From NCBI GenBank assembly GCA_021799405.1, contig JAJZAL010000114.1:1-15949 (forward strand): DNA of 15,949 nucleotides. The letters are read 5' to 3'. How positions within the stretch are numbered: position 1 is the stretch's first letter; every line of letters starts with the position of its first letter. The DNA comes from Acidobacteriota bacterium (lineage in GTDB: Bacteria > Acidobacteriota > Terriglobia > Terriglobales > Acidobacteriaceae). Made by a program: the position numbers and the translations under genes. This document shows positions 7,598 through 14,659 of this stretch, one piece after another. Below the pieces are notes generated by a model. The model was not told the DNA's origin. It saw nothing but the letters and a program-made list of their open reading frames with translations, and ran no database searches.

Positions 7598-7620
7598 CTC
7601 AATATCTCTATATTGGAGAT
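7571..7620. promoter_or_regulatory. AT-rich inverted-repeat cluster at TonB receptor start, possible operator
   Basis: ATCTCAATAT (7596-7605) and ATATTGGAGAT (7610-7620) form an imperfect palindrome around CTCT. It covers the receptor's likely start codon (7595-7597) and ribosome site. A related element, CAATATAGAT (7571-7580), is nearly the reverse complement of CTCTATATTG (7606-7615). Dyads of this AT-rich type are the kind bound by PadR-like or other winged-helix repressors. No regulator gene lies alongside, so the operator role is inference. The dyad could instead fold in the mRNA and hide the start. Confidence 0.35.
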
Positions 7621-7668
7621 ACTTAGCACGCATCCATAAAGGCGGGTATGACCGCCATCACGTTCGTG

Positions 7669-7674
7669 TGTCAA
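7669..7674 (-). promoter_or_regulatory. possible -35 box of TonB receptor gene
   Basis: On the minus strand this reads TTGACA, a perfect consensus -35. The -10 position 17 bases on (TCATAC) is poor. The box lies between the inverted arms ACGTT (7660-7664) and AACGT (7674-7678). Located between the DUF2071 stop and the receptor start, it would give the receptor its own transcript. Confidence 0.3.
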
Positions 7675-7686
7675 ACGTAACGTACT

Positions 7687-7718
7687 GAGAGAATGCATTC
7701 TTGCTTCGCATTGCTCTC
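7687..7718 (-). terminator. hairpin directly after DUF2071 stop
   Basis: GAGAGAATGC (7687-7696) pairs with GCATTGCTCTC (7708-7718) with a single bulged base, immediately next to the DUF2071 stop codon. No good T run follows on the minus strand, so this may be a weak terminator or an attenuation/processing hairpin ahead of the receptor gene. Confidence 0.35.
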
Positions 7719-8528
7719 TTACAGCGGCTTCGGCACCGGCACCGCCGCACCCTGCCGCAGCTTGTTCAGCACCGGCACGGGCTCCAGGTCCCACACATAC
7801 ACCATCAGCTCGCGACTGTAGTGCAGCAGTGGCTTCGCATCCGGCAGCCGAATCCCGTGTGCTTCCGGCAGATCGTTCCGCATGAATTCCGCCTCGGCCT
7901 GTTCCAGCGGCCAGGGCATGTGGTGGATATTTCCCTGGTACAGCTCGCCCTCGTGGTCCGCGGCGAACAGCGCATATCGCTCCGTCAGGAAGTACTCAAT
8001 CTGCGCTTTTTCCGCGGGCTTGCCCAGGCTGCGATAGCGCGCCTCAAACTTCACCGGCCGCTCCGTCATGCGCCGTTCGCTCGTGTACCGGAACCATCCC
8101 GTCGGGCAGCCGGGCTGCTCCGGCTCAATCGACATCATTGCCCAGTAGTACGGCAGCTTGAAGAACATCCGCGCCACCGCCACCGCCAGCGGGCTGGCTG
8201 CGTCCAGCGAAAAGAAATATACCCCTGGCGTATTTTTCGTCCGGTCGCGAACATAGGTCCGCAGGTTCAGCTCAGGGAAACGGTTCGCTCCCGGAATCGC
8301 CGGCAGTCCCCGGTACCGCACCTGGTCCATCCAGAAGGGGACTACCCCTACCCACGCCGATCCGTCATACACATCCACGGAGAGCGTCGGCGGCAGCAAT
8401 GCGCCGATTTCCGCCGCCGGAACCGGCCAGTGTGCAAACAGTAGATCGTTCCAGCGCTGTTGCATGGTCCACGGCCGATTGGGAAGTGGCCATGGCCGGT
8501 GACTCGTCGCGGATAAGATGTCGTTCAT
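7719..8528 (-). CDS. DUF2071 (YqjF-like) protein
   Basis: This 269-aa soluble protein is recognisable as DUF2071, related to Bacillus YqjF. Landmarks are MQQRWNDLLFAHWPVP (22-37), the LLPPTLSVDVYDGSAWVGVVP block (about 44-64), the NVRTYV-type strand (here LNLRTYVRD), PGVYFFSLDAASPLAV, and FKLPYYWAMM. The family is widespread in bacteria, shares a beta-rich fold distantly related to acetoacetate decarboxylase-like proteins, and has no agreed biochemical function. There is no signal peptide or TM helix, so it is probably cytoplasmic. It is divergent from the ThyX-like gene and upstream of the TonB receptor in the same direction, with a hairpin and a possible separate promoter between them. A G4-N6-C4 hairpin (8559-8572) sits in its 5' region. 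I infer no pathway. Confidence 0.85.
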   Translation of the reverse strand: MNDILSATSHRPWPLPNRPWTMQQRWNDLLFAHWPVPAAEIGALLPPTLSVDVYDGSAWVGVVPFWMDQVRYRGLPAIPGANRFPELNLRTYVRDRTKNTPGVYFFSLDAASPLAVAVARMFFKLPYYWAMMSIEPEQPGCPTGWFRYTSERRMTERPVKFEARYRSLGKPAEKAQIEYFLTERYALFAADHEGELYQGNIHHMPWPLEQAEAEFMRNDLPEAHGIRLPDAKPLLHYSRELMVYVWDLEPVPVLNKLRQGAAVPVPKPL

Positions 8529-8664
8529 GCCGATCTTCTGTGGCCGTTCGAAAATCTTGGGGATGCAACCCCTTTATCGTATGCCAGATCGCGATGCGTG
8601 AAACTCAAAGTGTGGTGAATCCCACAGCTGCTTTTCCCCGAGATGGCTTATCCTTAACCGAAAG

Positions 8665-10251
8665 ATGCCTGATCTCCAGTCCGAATCCGTCGCTCTTCCG
8701 CTGGAACAAGCTCCCGAGCAGAGCCAGAACCACACCGAGGTCTTCGCCGTCCACGGCGCGGATCCCGAGGTGCTCGCCTATGCCATGGCCCGCTATTCCC
8801 GATCCGCGCTCTCCATGAAAGAGTCGCTCAGGGAAATCAGCAGCCAGCGCGCCGAGCAGTTCCTCAACACCTTCTATTTCCAGTACGGTCATCGCTCCAT
8901 CGCCGACCTCGCACACATCGCATTTGCCATCGAGCGTCTTTCGCTGCTCGCGGCCATCGTGCTTGTCGACGAACAGCGCTGGGACGGCCAGGAGCGGTCC
9001 ACACGCTACCAGAATTTCCGCAAATCCGGCTGGTATTTGCCTGATTTTGGTCCGGATTCCGCCTCCCAGGCGCGCTATGTCGCCTCCATTGAGGCCAGCT
9101 TTGCCGCTTACCACCAGGTCGCCGACGGCATGCTCGAGGTTCTCAAGCAGCAGGTTCCGTGCCCGCCGGAGATGAAGCCGGAGACCTACAACCGCACCCT
9201 TCGCGCGCGCGCCTTTGACGTTGCCCGTTACATGCTGCCGCTTGCCACCAACACATCGCTCGGCCAGATCGTGAACGCCCGCACGCTCGAGACGCAGATT
9301 TCCCGCCTGCTCAGCCATCCGGCGCCCGAGATCCGGAACCTCGGCGAGCGCCTCCGCGAAGCCGCCGCAAGCCCCGCTTGGTGCGTCAACCGGCACGAAC
9401 TCGCCGTCCTGCAGGGGCGCATCACCGCAGCCGATCCCGAACTGGCCGAAGAATCCCGCGAGCTGCTTCTGCACGAAACCCGGCCCGCGCCCACGCTCGT
9501 CAAGTACGCCACGCCCAATTTCTACCGGCAGGAATCCAGCCGCGAGCTTCACCAGGCCGCCCGCGAAATCATGGGCGATACGCCCATTGCCGCAGCCCCG
9601 CTCGTCGATCTGGTCGAGAAAACCGAGTCGCTCGAAGCCGAGATCGCCGCCACGCTTCTCTACACCAACTCGCATTACCCCTACCGCCAGCTGCGCGACG
9701 CCATGGCCACGCTCGGCGAGCCTCGCTGCGTCGAAATCATCGCCCTCGGCACGCGCCATCGCGGCCGCCACGACGAACTGCTCCGCGAATTCTCCGCCGG
9801 TCAGGCCCTCCGCTTTGACATCCTCATGGACATCGGCGGCTTCCGCGACATGCACCGGCATCGCCGTTGCACCCAGATCCTGCAGCAATTCACCTCGCTT
9901 CATGGCTATGCCGCGCCCGAGGGCCTTACCGCGGAGCTTACGTCTGTCTATCAGCAGGCGCTCAACTCCGCGCAAGCCCTTCACGCCGAGCTGGCCGCCA
10001 GTCCCATTGCGGAAACCTCCGCTGCCGCGCCCTACGTTCTGCCGCTCGGTACTCGCACCCGCGCGCTCTTCAAAATGGATTTCGCCGAGGCCCTTTACAT
10101 CTCCGAGCTGCGCTCCGCGCCGCAGGGCCATTTCTCCTACCGCCGCGTCGCCTGGGAAATGTACCTCGCCGTCCAGCGCAGGCACCCGGCATTGGCCGAG
10201 CACTTCCGCGTCTGCGACCCCGACGCCCCTATCGACCTGCTGAAACGATAA
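8665..10251 (+). CDS. double-module ThyX-like (FAD-dependent thymidylate synthase-like) protein
   Basis: At 528 aa this is roughly twice the length of ordinary ThyX, which converts dUMP to dTMP using FAD, NADPH and methylene-tetrahydrofolate. Both halves resemble ThyX. Module 1 has [14 protein letters not shown] (74-87), then [14 protein letters not shown] (102-115) where ThyX has R-H-R-x3-S-x-N-E-x-S-x-R-Y, and later [20 protein letters not shown] (187-206) with HPAPEIR (218-224). Module 2 has RHDELLREF (368-376), [11 protein letters not shown] (394-404), VLPLGTRT (458-465) and ELRSAPQGH (481-489). Module 1 therefore lacks R-H-R and module 2 lacks E-x-S-x-R-Y. No clear ribosome site precedes the ATG; TATCCT at 8649-8654 suggests a very short leader. 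It faces recA in the same direction. Thymidylate synthesis is not assured; a pseudo-dimer with one composite site, or another flavin/nucleotide role, is possible. Confidence 0.75.
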   Translation: MPDLQSESVALPLEQAPEQSQNHTEVFAVHGADPEVLAYAMARYSRSALSMKESLREISSQRAEQFLNTFYFQYGHRSIADLAHIAFAIERLSLLAAIVLVDEQRWDGQERSTRYQNFRKSGWYLPDFGPDSASQARYVASIEASFAAYHQVADGMLEVLKQQVPCPPEMKPETYNRTLRARAFDVARYMLPLATNTSLGQIVNARTLETQISRLLSHPAPEIRNLGERLREAAASPAWCVNRHELAVLQGRITAADPELAEESRELLLHETRPAPTLVKYATPNFYRQESSRELHQAAREIMGDTPIAAAPLVDLVEKTESLEAEIAATLLYTNSHYPYRQLRDAMATLGEPRCVEIIALGTRHRGRHDELLREFSAGQALRFDILMDIGGFRDMHRHRRCTQILQQFTSLHGYAAPEGLTAELTSVYQQALNSAQALHAELAASPIAETSAAAPYVLPLGTRTRALFKMDFAEALYISELRSAPQGHFSYRRVAWEMYLAVQRRHPALAEHFRVCDPDAPIDLLKR

Positions 10252-10265
10252 AAACGCTGGAGCCC

Positions 10266-10325
10266 GTTACCACCGTAAGCGCGCTTTTCACATCCCCTGC
10301 ATCACTCGTGCCAGCGGTGGTAAAC
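10266..10325. repeat. 9-bp inverted repeat between thyX-like gene and recA
   Basis: TTACCACCG (10267-10275) and CGGTGGTAA (10315-10323) are perfect reverse complements 39 bases apart. A second pair, CGCTGG (10255-10260) and CCAGCG (10311-10316), overlaps the right arm, so two alternative folds are possible. No T run follows, so it is not an obvious terminator. The 187-base gap otherwise has no gene, and I recognise no LexA site of the known GAAC-N4-GTTC or GTTC-N7-GTTC types. Confidence 0.3.
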
Positions 10326-10438
10326 TTCGCTTAACTTTCACCTCGCATTCGAGGCAGTGGATCAGGAATCCTGGCGCTTCCGGGCGCCGCAACCGTGGCA
10401 CCGGCGCTCTCTGCGTCGTCTGGAAATGGAGTTTCAAC

Positions 10439-11521
10439 GTGGCTGATGACCGTGCACGCGCTGTAGAACTGGCGCTCTCGCAAATTGAAAAGCAGTTTGG
10501 CAAGGGGTCCATCATGCGCCTCGGCAGCAAGGAAGCCGTGGTGCCGATCTCGACCATTTCCACCGGCTCCATCTCTTTCGACGCCGCGCTTGGCGTCGGC
10601 GGTGTGCCGCGTGGCCGCGTCGTCGAAATCTTCGGGCCGGAATCCTCCGGCAAAACCACCATTACCCTGCAGATCATCGCCGAGGCACAAAAGGCCGGCG
10701 GCATGGCTGCTTTCGTCGATGCCGAGCATGCGCTCGACCCGGTCTACGCGCAAAAGCTCGGCGTTGACGTCGATAACCTTCTCGTCTCACAGCCCGACTA
10801 CGGCGAGCAGGCCCTTGAAATCACCGAGGCTCTGGTCCGCTCCGGAGCCATCGACGTGCTCGTTGTGGACTCGGTCGCCGCGCTCGTCCCCAAGGCCGAG
10901 CTCGACGGCGAAATGGGCGATTCCCACGTCGGTTTGCAGGCGCGCCTCATGTCGCAGGCCCTGCGGAAGCTCACCGGAACAGTCTCGAAATCGCGCACCT
11001 GCCTCATCTTCATCAACCAGATCCGCGAGAAAATTGGCGTCATGTTCGGCAACCCGGAAACCACCACCGGCGGTCGCGCCCTCAAGTTCTATTCCTCGGT
11101 CCGCGTGGATATCCGCCGCATTGCCGCCGTCAAGGAAGGCGAGACCGTCGTCGGCTCCCGCACCCGCGTCAAGATCGTCAAGAATAAAGTCGCCGCGCCC
11201 TTCCGCGAAGCAGAATTCGACATCCTCTACGGCGAAGGCATTTCCCGCGAGGGCGACGTCCTCGACCTGGCTGTCGTGCACAACATCGTCGAGAAATCCG
11301 GCGCCTGGTACAGCTACTCCGGTGACCGCATCGGCCAGGGTCGCGAGAACGTCCGCAACTTCCTCAAGGAAAACCGCGACACCTTCGGCCGCATCGACAC
11401 TCAGCTCCGCCAGAAGCTCGGCATCACGAGCGCCAACGTGCCCCCGGCAGAAGTCCCCGCGGTGCCGTCCAACGGCGCCGCCGATGCCAAGGAGGCCGTC
11501 AAACCCTCCCGTCGCGGATAA
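10439..11521 (+). CDS. recA: recombinase RecA
   Basis: This 360-aa protein has full family length. RecA is the ATP-dependent strand-exchange protein of homologous recombination and the LexA co-protease of the SOS response. The Walker A motif GPESSGKT is at 66-73, the catalytic Glu at 96 in VDAEHALDP, the Walker B strand is LVVDSVAAL (141-149), DNA loop 1 is around 157-165 (GEMGDSHVG), and loop 2 is around 195-211 ([17 protein letters not shown]). The N-terminal helix carries [11 protein letters not shown] (16-26). The C-terminal tail is Ala/Pro-rich and ends SRRG rather than in the acidic tail of E. coli. I chose the GTG start at 10439 because GGAG (10428-10431) precedes it by 7 bases and the N-terminus matches the family. 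A strong hairpin terminates it before coaD. Confidence 0.97.
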   Translation: MADDRARAVELALSQIEKQFGKGSIMRLGSKEAVVPISTISTGSISFDAALGVGGVPRGRVVEIFGPESSGKTTITLQIIAEAQKAGGMAAFVDAEHALDPVYAQKLGVDVDNLLVSQPDYGEQALEITEALVRSGAIDVLVVDSVAALVPKAELDGEMGDSHVGLQARLMSQALRKLTGTVSKSRTCLIFINQIREKIGVMFGNPETTTGGRALKFYSSVRVDIRRIAAVKEGETVVGSRTRVKIVKNKVAAPFREAEFDILYGEGISREGDVLDLAVVHNIVEKSGAWYSYSGDRIGQGRENVRNFLKENRDTFGRIDTQLRQKLGITSANVPPAEVPAVPSNGAADAKEAVKPSRRG

Positions 11522-11547
11522 GCCTCAGGCTGCATACGATCGTTTCC

Positions 11548-11572
11548 ATGGCAGGCCACAGTGGCCTGCCAT
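11548..11572 (+). terminator. recA terminator
   Basis: ATGGCAGGCCAC (11548-11559) and GTGGCCTGCCAT (11561-11572) form a perfect 12-bp stem, followed by TTGTTTGG. It lies 26 bases after the recA stop and before coaD, so it should separate the two transcripts. Confidence 0.75.
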
Positions 11573-11621
11573 TTGTTTGGAATGGAATCACATTACGGCC
11601 GCATCCTCCGCTCCACTCAGC

Positions 11622-11627
11622 TACAAT
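11622..11627 (+). promoter_or_regulatory. -10-like box of coaD
   Basis: TACAAT ends 9 bases before the coaD GTG, with no Shine-Dalgarno between them. If it is used, the transcript would start about three bases before the start codon, making coaD nearly leaderless. No good -35 is seen at 16-18 bases. Confidence 0.35.
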
Positions 11628-11636
11628 CACCTTGCT

Positions 11637-12125
11637 GTGCACTCGATCAAAGCCATCTATCCCGGCAGCTTCGACCCGCTCACCAACGGCCACCTTGACC
11701 TGATCGCGCGCGGCGCAAAGCTCTTTGATCATCTTGTCGTCGCCGTCCTCCAGAACGCTTCCAAAAGCCCGGTATTTTCTGCCTCGGAGCGCGTCGAAAT
11801 GCTCACCGAGGGCGTCCGCCCCTTCGGCAATGTTTCCGTCGCCACCTTTGACGGCCTCCTCGTCGATTTTGCCCGCGAGCAGCAGGCCCAGGCCGTCATC
11901 CGCGGCATTCGTGCCATCAGCGATTACGAATACGAGTTCCAGATGGCCCTCATGAACCGCCGCCTCGCTCCGGAACTCGAAACCATCTTCCTCATGCCTG
12001 ACGCCAAGTATTCCTTTGTCAGTTCGCGCCTCGTCAAGCAGGTCTTCGAGCTGGGCGGCTCGGTCGAAGGGCTCGTCCCTCAGTTTGTTGTCGAGCGCCT
12101 CCGTCAGCGCATGCCCAAGATATAG
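11637..12125 (+). CDS. coaD: phosphopantetheine adenylyltransferase
   Basis: This 162-aa protein has the normal family length. CoaD adenylates 4'-phosphopantetheine with ATP to give dephospho-CoA, the penultimate step of coenzyme A synthesis, as a cytoplasmic hexamer. The nucleotidyltransferase signature is present as YPGSFDPLTNGH (8-19) with the T/H-x-G-H element TNGH (16-19). It is followed by RGIRAISDYEYE (89-100), the helix EFQMALMNRRLAPE, and the second ATP motif YSFVSSRLVK (125-134). The open frame runs much further upstream, but that part is antisense-like shadow of recA. The true start is the GTG at 11637, which places the conserved YPGSFDP at residue 8. There is no ribosome site, only TACAAT just upstream. 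It is isolated from recA by a terminator. Confidence 0.95.
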   Translation: MHSIKAIYPGSFDPLTNGHLDLIARGAKLFDHLVVAVLQNASKSPVFSASERVEMLTEGVRPFGNVSVATFDGLLVDFAREQQAQAVIRGIRAISDYEYEFQMALMNRRLAPELETIFLMPDAKYSFVSSRLVKQVFELGGSVEGLVPQFVVERLRQRMPKI

Positions 12126-12188
12126 GGAATCGCCCGCGCAGTCTCTCACAGGCTTGCAACCAACCCCTGAAAATGGCCTGTTCCGGCG

Positions 12189-12205
12189 GGAGAGCTTATC
12201 TCTCC
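12189..12205 (+). other. small hairpin between coaD and aminotransferase gene
   Basis: GGAGAG (12189-12194) pairs with CTCTCC (12200-12205) around five bases. No T run follows, so terminator function for coaD is doubtful. It lies 57 bases before the aminotransferase ATG and could be part of its leader. The rest of the 137-base gap shows nothing recognisable. Confidence 0.25.
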
Positions 12206-12262
12206 TCGCAGCGGATCTCTGATTCTTTCCACCGTTTCTTCAAAATCTGAAAAAATAAACCC

Positions 12263-13453
12263 ATGTCCACTACTGCCACCCGCGTCCTCTCCGACCGCAT
12301 CGGCCGCATCGAGGTTTCCGCCACCATGGCGGTCACCGCCGAGGCAGCCAAGCTGCGCGCCCAGGGCCACAAGCTCGTCAACTTTGGCGCCGGCGAGCCC
12401 CATTTTTCCACCCCCCAGCACATCAAGGATGCTGCCATCCAGGCCATCCAGGACAACTTCACCCGCTATACCGTCGTCTCGGGGATTCCCGAGCTGCGCA
12501 AGGCGATCGTGGAGCGTCACGCCGCCGACTTCGCCACCGACTACGCGCCCGACGAGTGCGTCTTCACCACCGGCGGCAAGCTTGCGCTCTTCAATGCCAT
12601 CCAGGTGCTCATCGACCACGGCGATGAAGTCATCCTGCCCGTGCCCTACTGGGTTTCCTTCAAGGACATCATCCAGTACGCCGGCGGCAAGGTCGTCTAC
12701 CTGCCCACAGACGAAAAGGAAAATTTCCGCATCACGGCTGACGCCATCGAGGCGGCCATCACGCCGCGCACCAAGGCCATCATCCTCAACTCGCCGTCCA
12801 ACCCGGCCGGCTCCGTCGTCTCCGCGGCAGATCTCGAACGCATCGTCCGCCTCGCGCACGAGCGCAACATCTTCGTGCTCCTCGACGAGTGCTACATCTA
12901 CCTGAATTACACCGGAGCCCTCATCAGCGGCGCTTCGTTCACTGAGGCCAAGGAACACATCGTCGTTCTCGGCTCGCTGTCCAAGACCTACGCCATGACC
13001 GGCTGGCGCGCCGGATACGCGCTCGGGTCCAAGACCGTTATCTCGGCCATGAGCAAGCTGCAAAGCCAGTCCACTTCGTCCACGGCGTCTTTCGTGCAGA
13101 AGGCCTCTCTCGCCGCCGTCGCCGGCCCGCAGGAGTGCGTCACCGAGATGCGCGCCGACTACATCCGCCTGCGTGACCGCATCCTTGGGCGCCTGGCGGA
13201 GATTCCCGGAGTCACCTGCACCAAACCCGAGGGCGCGTTCTACGTCTATCCCAACGTCAGCGCCTACCTGGGCCGCCCCGGCGCACAAACCGCGATGGAA
13301 CTCGCCTCGCGCCTGCTTCATGAGGCGCACGTCGTCACCGTTCCCGGCGAAGCCTTCGGTACCAACGAGCACATCCGCCTCACCTACGCCATCTCCCACG
13401 AGGATGTCGAGGAAGGCGTCACCCGCATGAAGAACTTCTTCGCGAAGTTGTAA
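12263..13453 (+). CDS. pyridoxal-phosphate aminotransferase, class I (aspartate/aromatic type)
   Basis: This 396-aa fold-type I aminotransferase fits the I-gamma aspartate aminotransferase group, which transfers amino groups between aspartate (in some members prephenate or aromatic keto acids) and 2-oxoglutarate. Seen in order: NFGAGEPHFSTP (40-51), the ring-stacking aromatic in VPYW (127-130), NSPSNPAG (176-183) with PLP-contacting Asn180, Asp208 in LLDECY, the Schiff-base lysine Lys241 in SLSKTYAMTGWRAGY, and Arg372 in HIRLTYA for the substrate alpha-carboxylate. The ATG has no clear Shine-Dalgarno; the leader is A-rich (AAAAAATAAACCC). A strong terminator follows. The hpd gene about 2 kb away makes an aromatic amino-acid role imaginable, but they are neither adjacent nor co-oriented. 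Exact substrate cannot be decided. Confidence 0.9.
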   Translation: MSTTATRVLSDRIGRIEVSATMAVTAEAAKLRAQGHKLVNFGAGEPHFSTPQHIKDAAIQAIQDNFTRYTVVSGIPELRKAIVERHAADFATDYAPDECVFTTGGKLALFNAIQVLIDHGDEVILPVPYWVSFKDIIQYAGGKVVYLPTDEKENFRITADAIEAAITPRTKAIILNSPSNPAGSVVSAADLERIVRLAHERNIFVLLDECYIYLNYTGALISGASFTEAKEHIVVLGSLSKTYAMTGWRAGYALGSKTVISAMSKLQSQSTSSTASFVQKASLAAVAGPQECVTEMRADYIRLRDRILGRLAEIPGVTCTKPEGAFYVYPNVSAYLGRPGAQTAMELASRLLHEAHVVTVPGEAFGTNEHIRLTYAISHEDVEEGVTRMKNFFAKL

Positions 13454-13518
13454 CACCATAGGCGGCAAACGCGAGGACCCAAATCGCGGCTCGCTGAACG
13501 CAATTTTGATTCGCCCAT

Positions 13519-13554
13519 CATCCCCGGCCCGACGCGCATGCGCAGCCGGGGATG
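13519..13554. terminator. terminator between convergent aminotransferase and beta-lactamase-like genes
   Basis: CATCCCCGGC (13519-13528) pairs perfectly with GCCGGGGATG (13545-13554). The loop itself holds the palindrome GCGCATGCGC (13534-13543). TTTATTTT follows on the plus strand, so it is best as the aminotransferase terminator. It also sits one base beyond the stop of the minus-strand gene. Confidence 0.75.
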
Positions 13555-13555
13555 T

Positions 13556-14569
13556 TTATTTTCCTGCCTCGACCTTCCCATACTTCTCCCGCTCGCTCAA
13601 CCCGGTCCAGTTCTCCAGTCCCTGCGGCGACCATGCATCCACAATCGCCTTGGCCAACCTCGCCATCGTGATGTAACTCTCGTTATCCGCTGTCCAGCTC
13701 TGGTCCTCGTTGTCGTAAGTGAAGAACGAGAGAATCACAATTCCATTCTTTGTCGATATGGCGGCCACGTCATTCCGCACTGCGTTCTCCGCGCCCGTTT
13801 TGTTGGCGATGTCCGAGTTCGTCGTCCCCGTGTCCAGCGCCTCCAGGTAGCGCGGAATTCCATCCCGATCCGACTGGCTGGCCAGAATGTGCAGCGCAAA
13901 GTTACATAACGCCGCATCGCCCGCAGCAGATGGATGTCCCGGTGTCGCCAATTGGCAGGTCACCAGTTTCCGCATCACTTCTGCCATCTCGCGCGGCGTT
14001 GTCTCGCCCAGTCCAAACTTCTTTGCTTCTAGGGTTTCCGGCTCCGGCGAAGGCATAAAGACTTTCCGAAACAGGTGCGTGTGCTTCAGCCCGAGCTCAC
14101 GAATCCGCGCATTGATCTTCTGGAGCCCCAGCTTGTCAATCGCTACGTTCGTCGCGGTGTTGTCGCTCTGGATGATCATCATCGACAGCGCATCTTTCAG
14201 AGTCAGCGTCTGCGGTGTGTCAAAAAATTGCAGCACGCCCGAGCCCGGCACCTGGTTCGCCTTTGTCAGCATCACCGGCGCCTCAAGGCTTGTTTCGCCC
14301 TCGCGAATCTGCTCCAGCGCCTCGTACAGAATCGTCAGCTTGATCACCGATGCGGTCGGCACCGGCGTGTTCGCGTCGAGCGCCACCGTTTGCCCGGTCT
14401 TCAGGTCCTCGGCAAACAGCGCTACCTTGCCGTGATGCGCCGCCGCGATGGCGTCCACCGTTGCCTGCAGCGAAGAGTCGTCCTGCGCGCGCAGCGGCGT
14501 CCCTGTAGCCAGCAGAGCCGTCCCCGCGAAAATCACCGCCACCGCCCACAGCCTGGTCCATCGATGCAT
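13556..14569 (-). CDS. class A beta-lactamase-like serine hydrolase
   Basis: This 337-aa exported enzyme belongs to the penicillin-binding/beta-lactamase fold. A signal peptide covers residues 1-28 (positively charged start, hydrophobic core, cleavage near LRAQD). The acylation motif S-x-x-K is Ser74-Val-Ile-Lys77, the S-D-N motif is 135-137, and K-T-G is 257-259. In the omega loop, EPETL (176-180) followed by TTPREM (190-195) stands where class A enzymes have E166-x-E-L-N170, so a general-base Glu is possible but the Asn170 equivalent is missing. This weakens a confident beta-lactamase call; a slow beta-lactamase or a related periplasmic serine hydrolase fits too. The start has an excellent ribosome site (GGAGG 5 bases upstream). 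It is divergent from the HAD gene and convergent with the aminotransferase. Confidence 0.85.
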   Translation of the reverse strand: MHRWTRLWAVAVIFAGTALLATGTPLRAQDDSSLQATVDAIAAAHHGKVALFAEDLKTGQTVALDANTPVPTASVIKLTILYEALEQIREGETSLEAPVMLTKANQVPGSGVLQFFDTPQTLTLKDALSMMIIQSDNTATNVAIDKLGLQKINARIRELGLKHTHLFRKVFMPSPEPETLEAKKFGLGETTPREMAEVMRKLVTCQLATPGHPSAAGDAALCNFALHILASQSDRDGIPRYLEALDTGTTNSDIANKTGAENAVRNDVAAISTKNGIVILSFFTYDNEDQSWTADNESYITMARLAKAIVDAWSPQGLENWTGLSEREKYGKVEAGK

Positions 14570-14647
14570 CGTTTCCTCCGCGCGAATCTCGATTCAACCA
14601 CCGTACACCAGCCGGGCTGGCGCGCCATCGCGGCATGTCAAAACTGC

Positions 14648-14653
14648 TACCCT
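14648..14653 (+). promoter_or_regulatory. -10-like box adjoining HAD gene start
   Basis: TACCCT ends 6 bases before the GTG start, and no ribosome site lies between. Use of this box would put the transcript start at or next to the start codon (leaderless). No convincing -35 is visible. The evidence is the position plus a 4-of-6 consensus match. Confidence 0.25.
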
Positions 14654-14659
14654 TGAAAG

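Noticed and set aside
8605..10203. 532-codon minus-strand open frame opposite the ThyX-like gene
   Set aside because: Antisense shadow of a GC-rich gene; no recognisable motif, and the plus-strand frame carries clear ThyX-like blocks.
10252..10438. LexA/SOS box upstream of recA
   Set aside because: I looked for GAAC-N4-GTTC, GTTC-N7-GTTC and CTGT-N8-ACAG type sites and found none convincing. An acidobacterial variant could still exist.
10485..11636. Upstream extension of the coaD frame across recA
   Set aside because: The translation is Ser/Pro/Arg-rich nonsense overlapping recA in another frame; CoaD homology begins only at the GTG at 11637.
12146..13468. 440-codon minus-strand open frame opposite the aminotransferase gene
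   Set aside because: Shadow frame rich in D, G, E and V; the plus strand has a complete aminotransferase with catalytic lysine.
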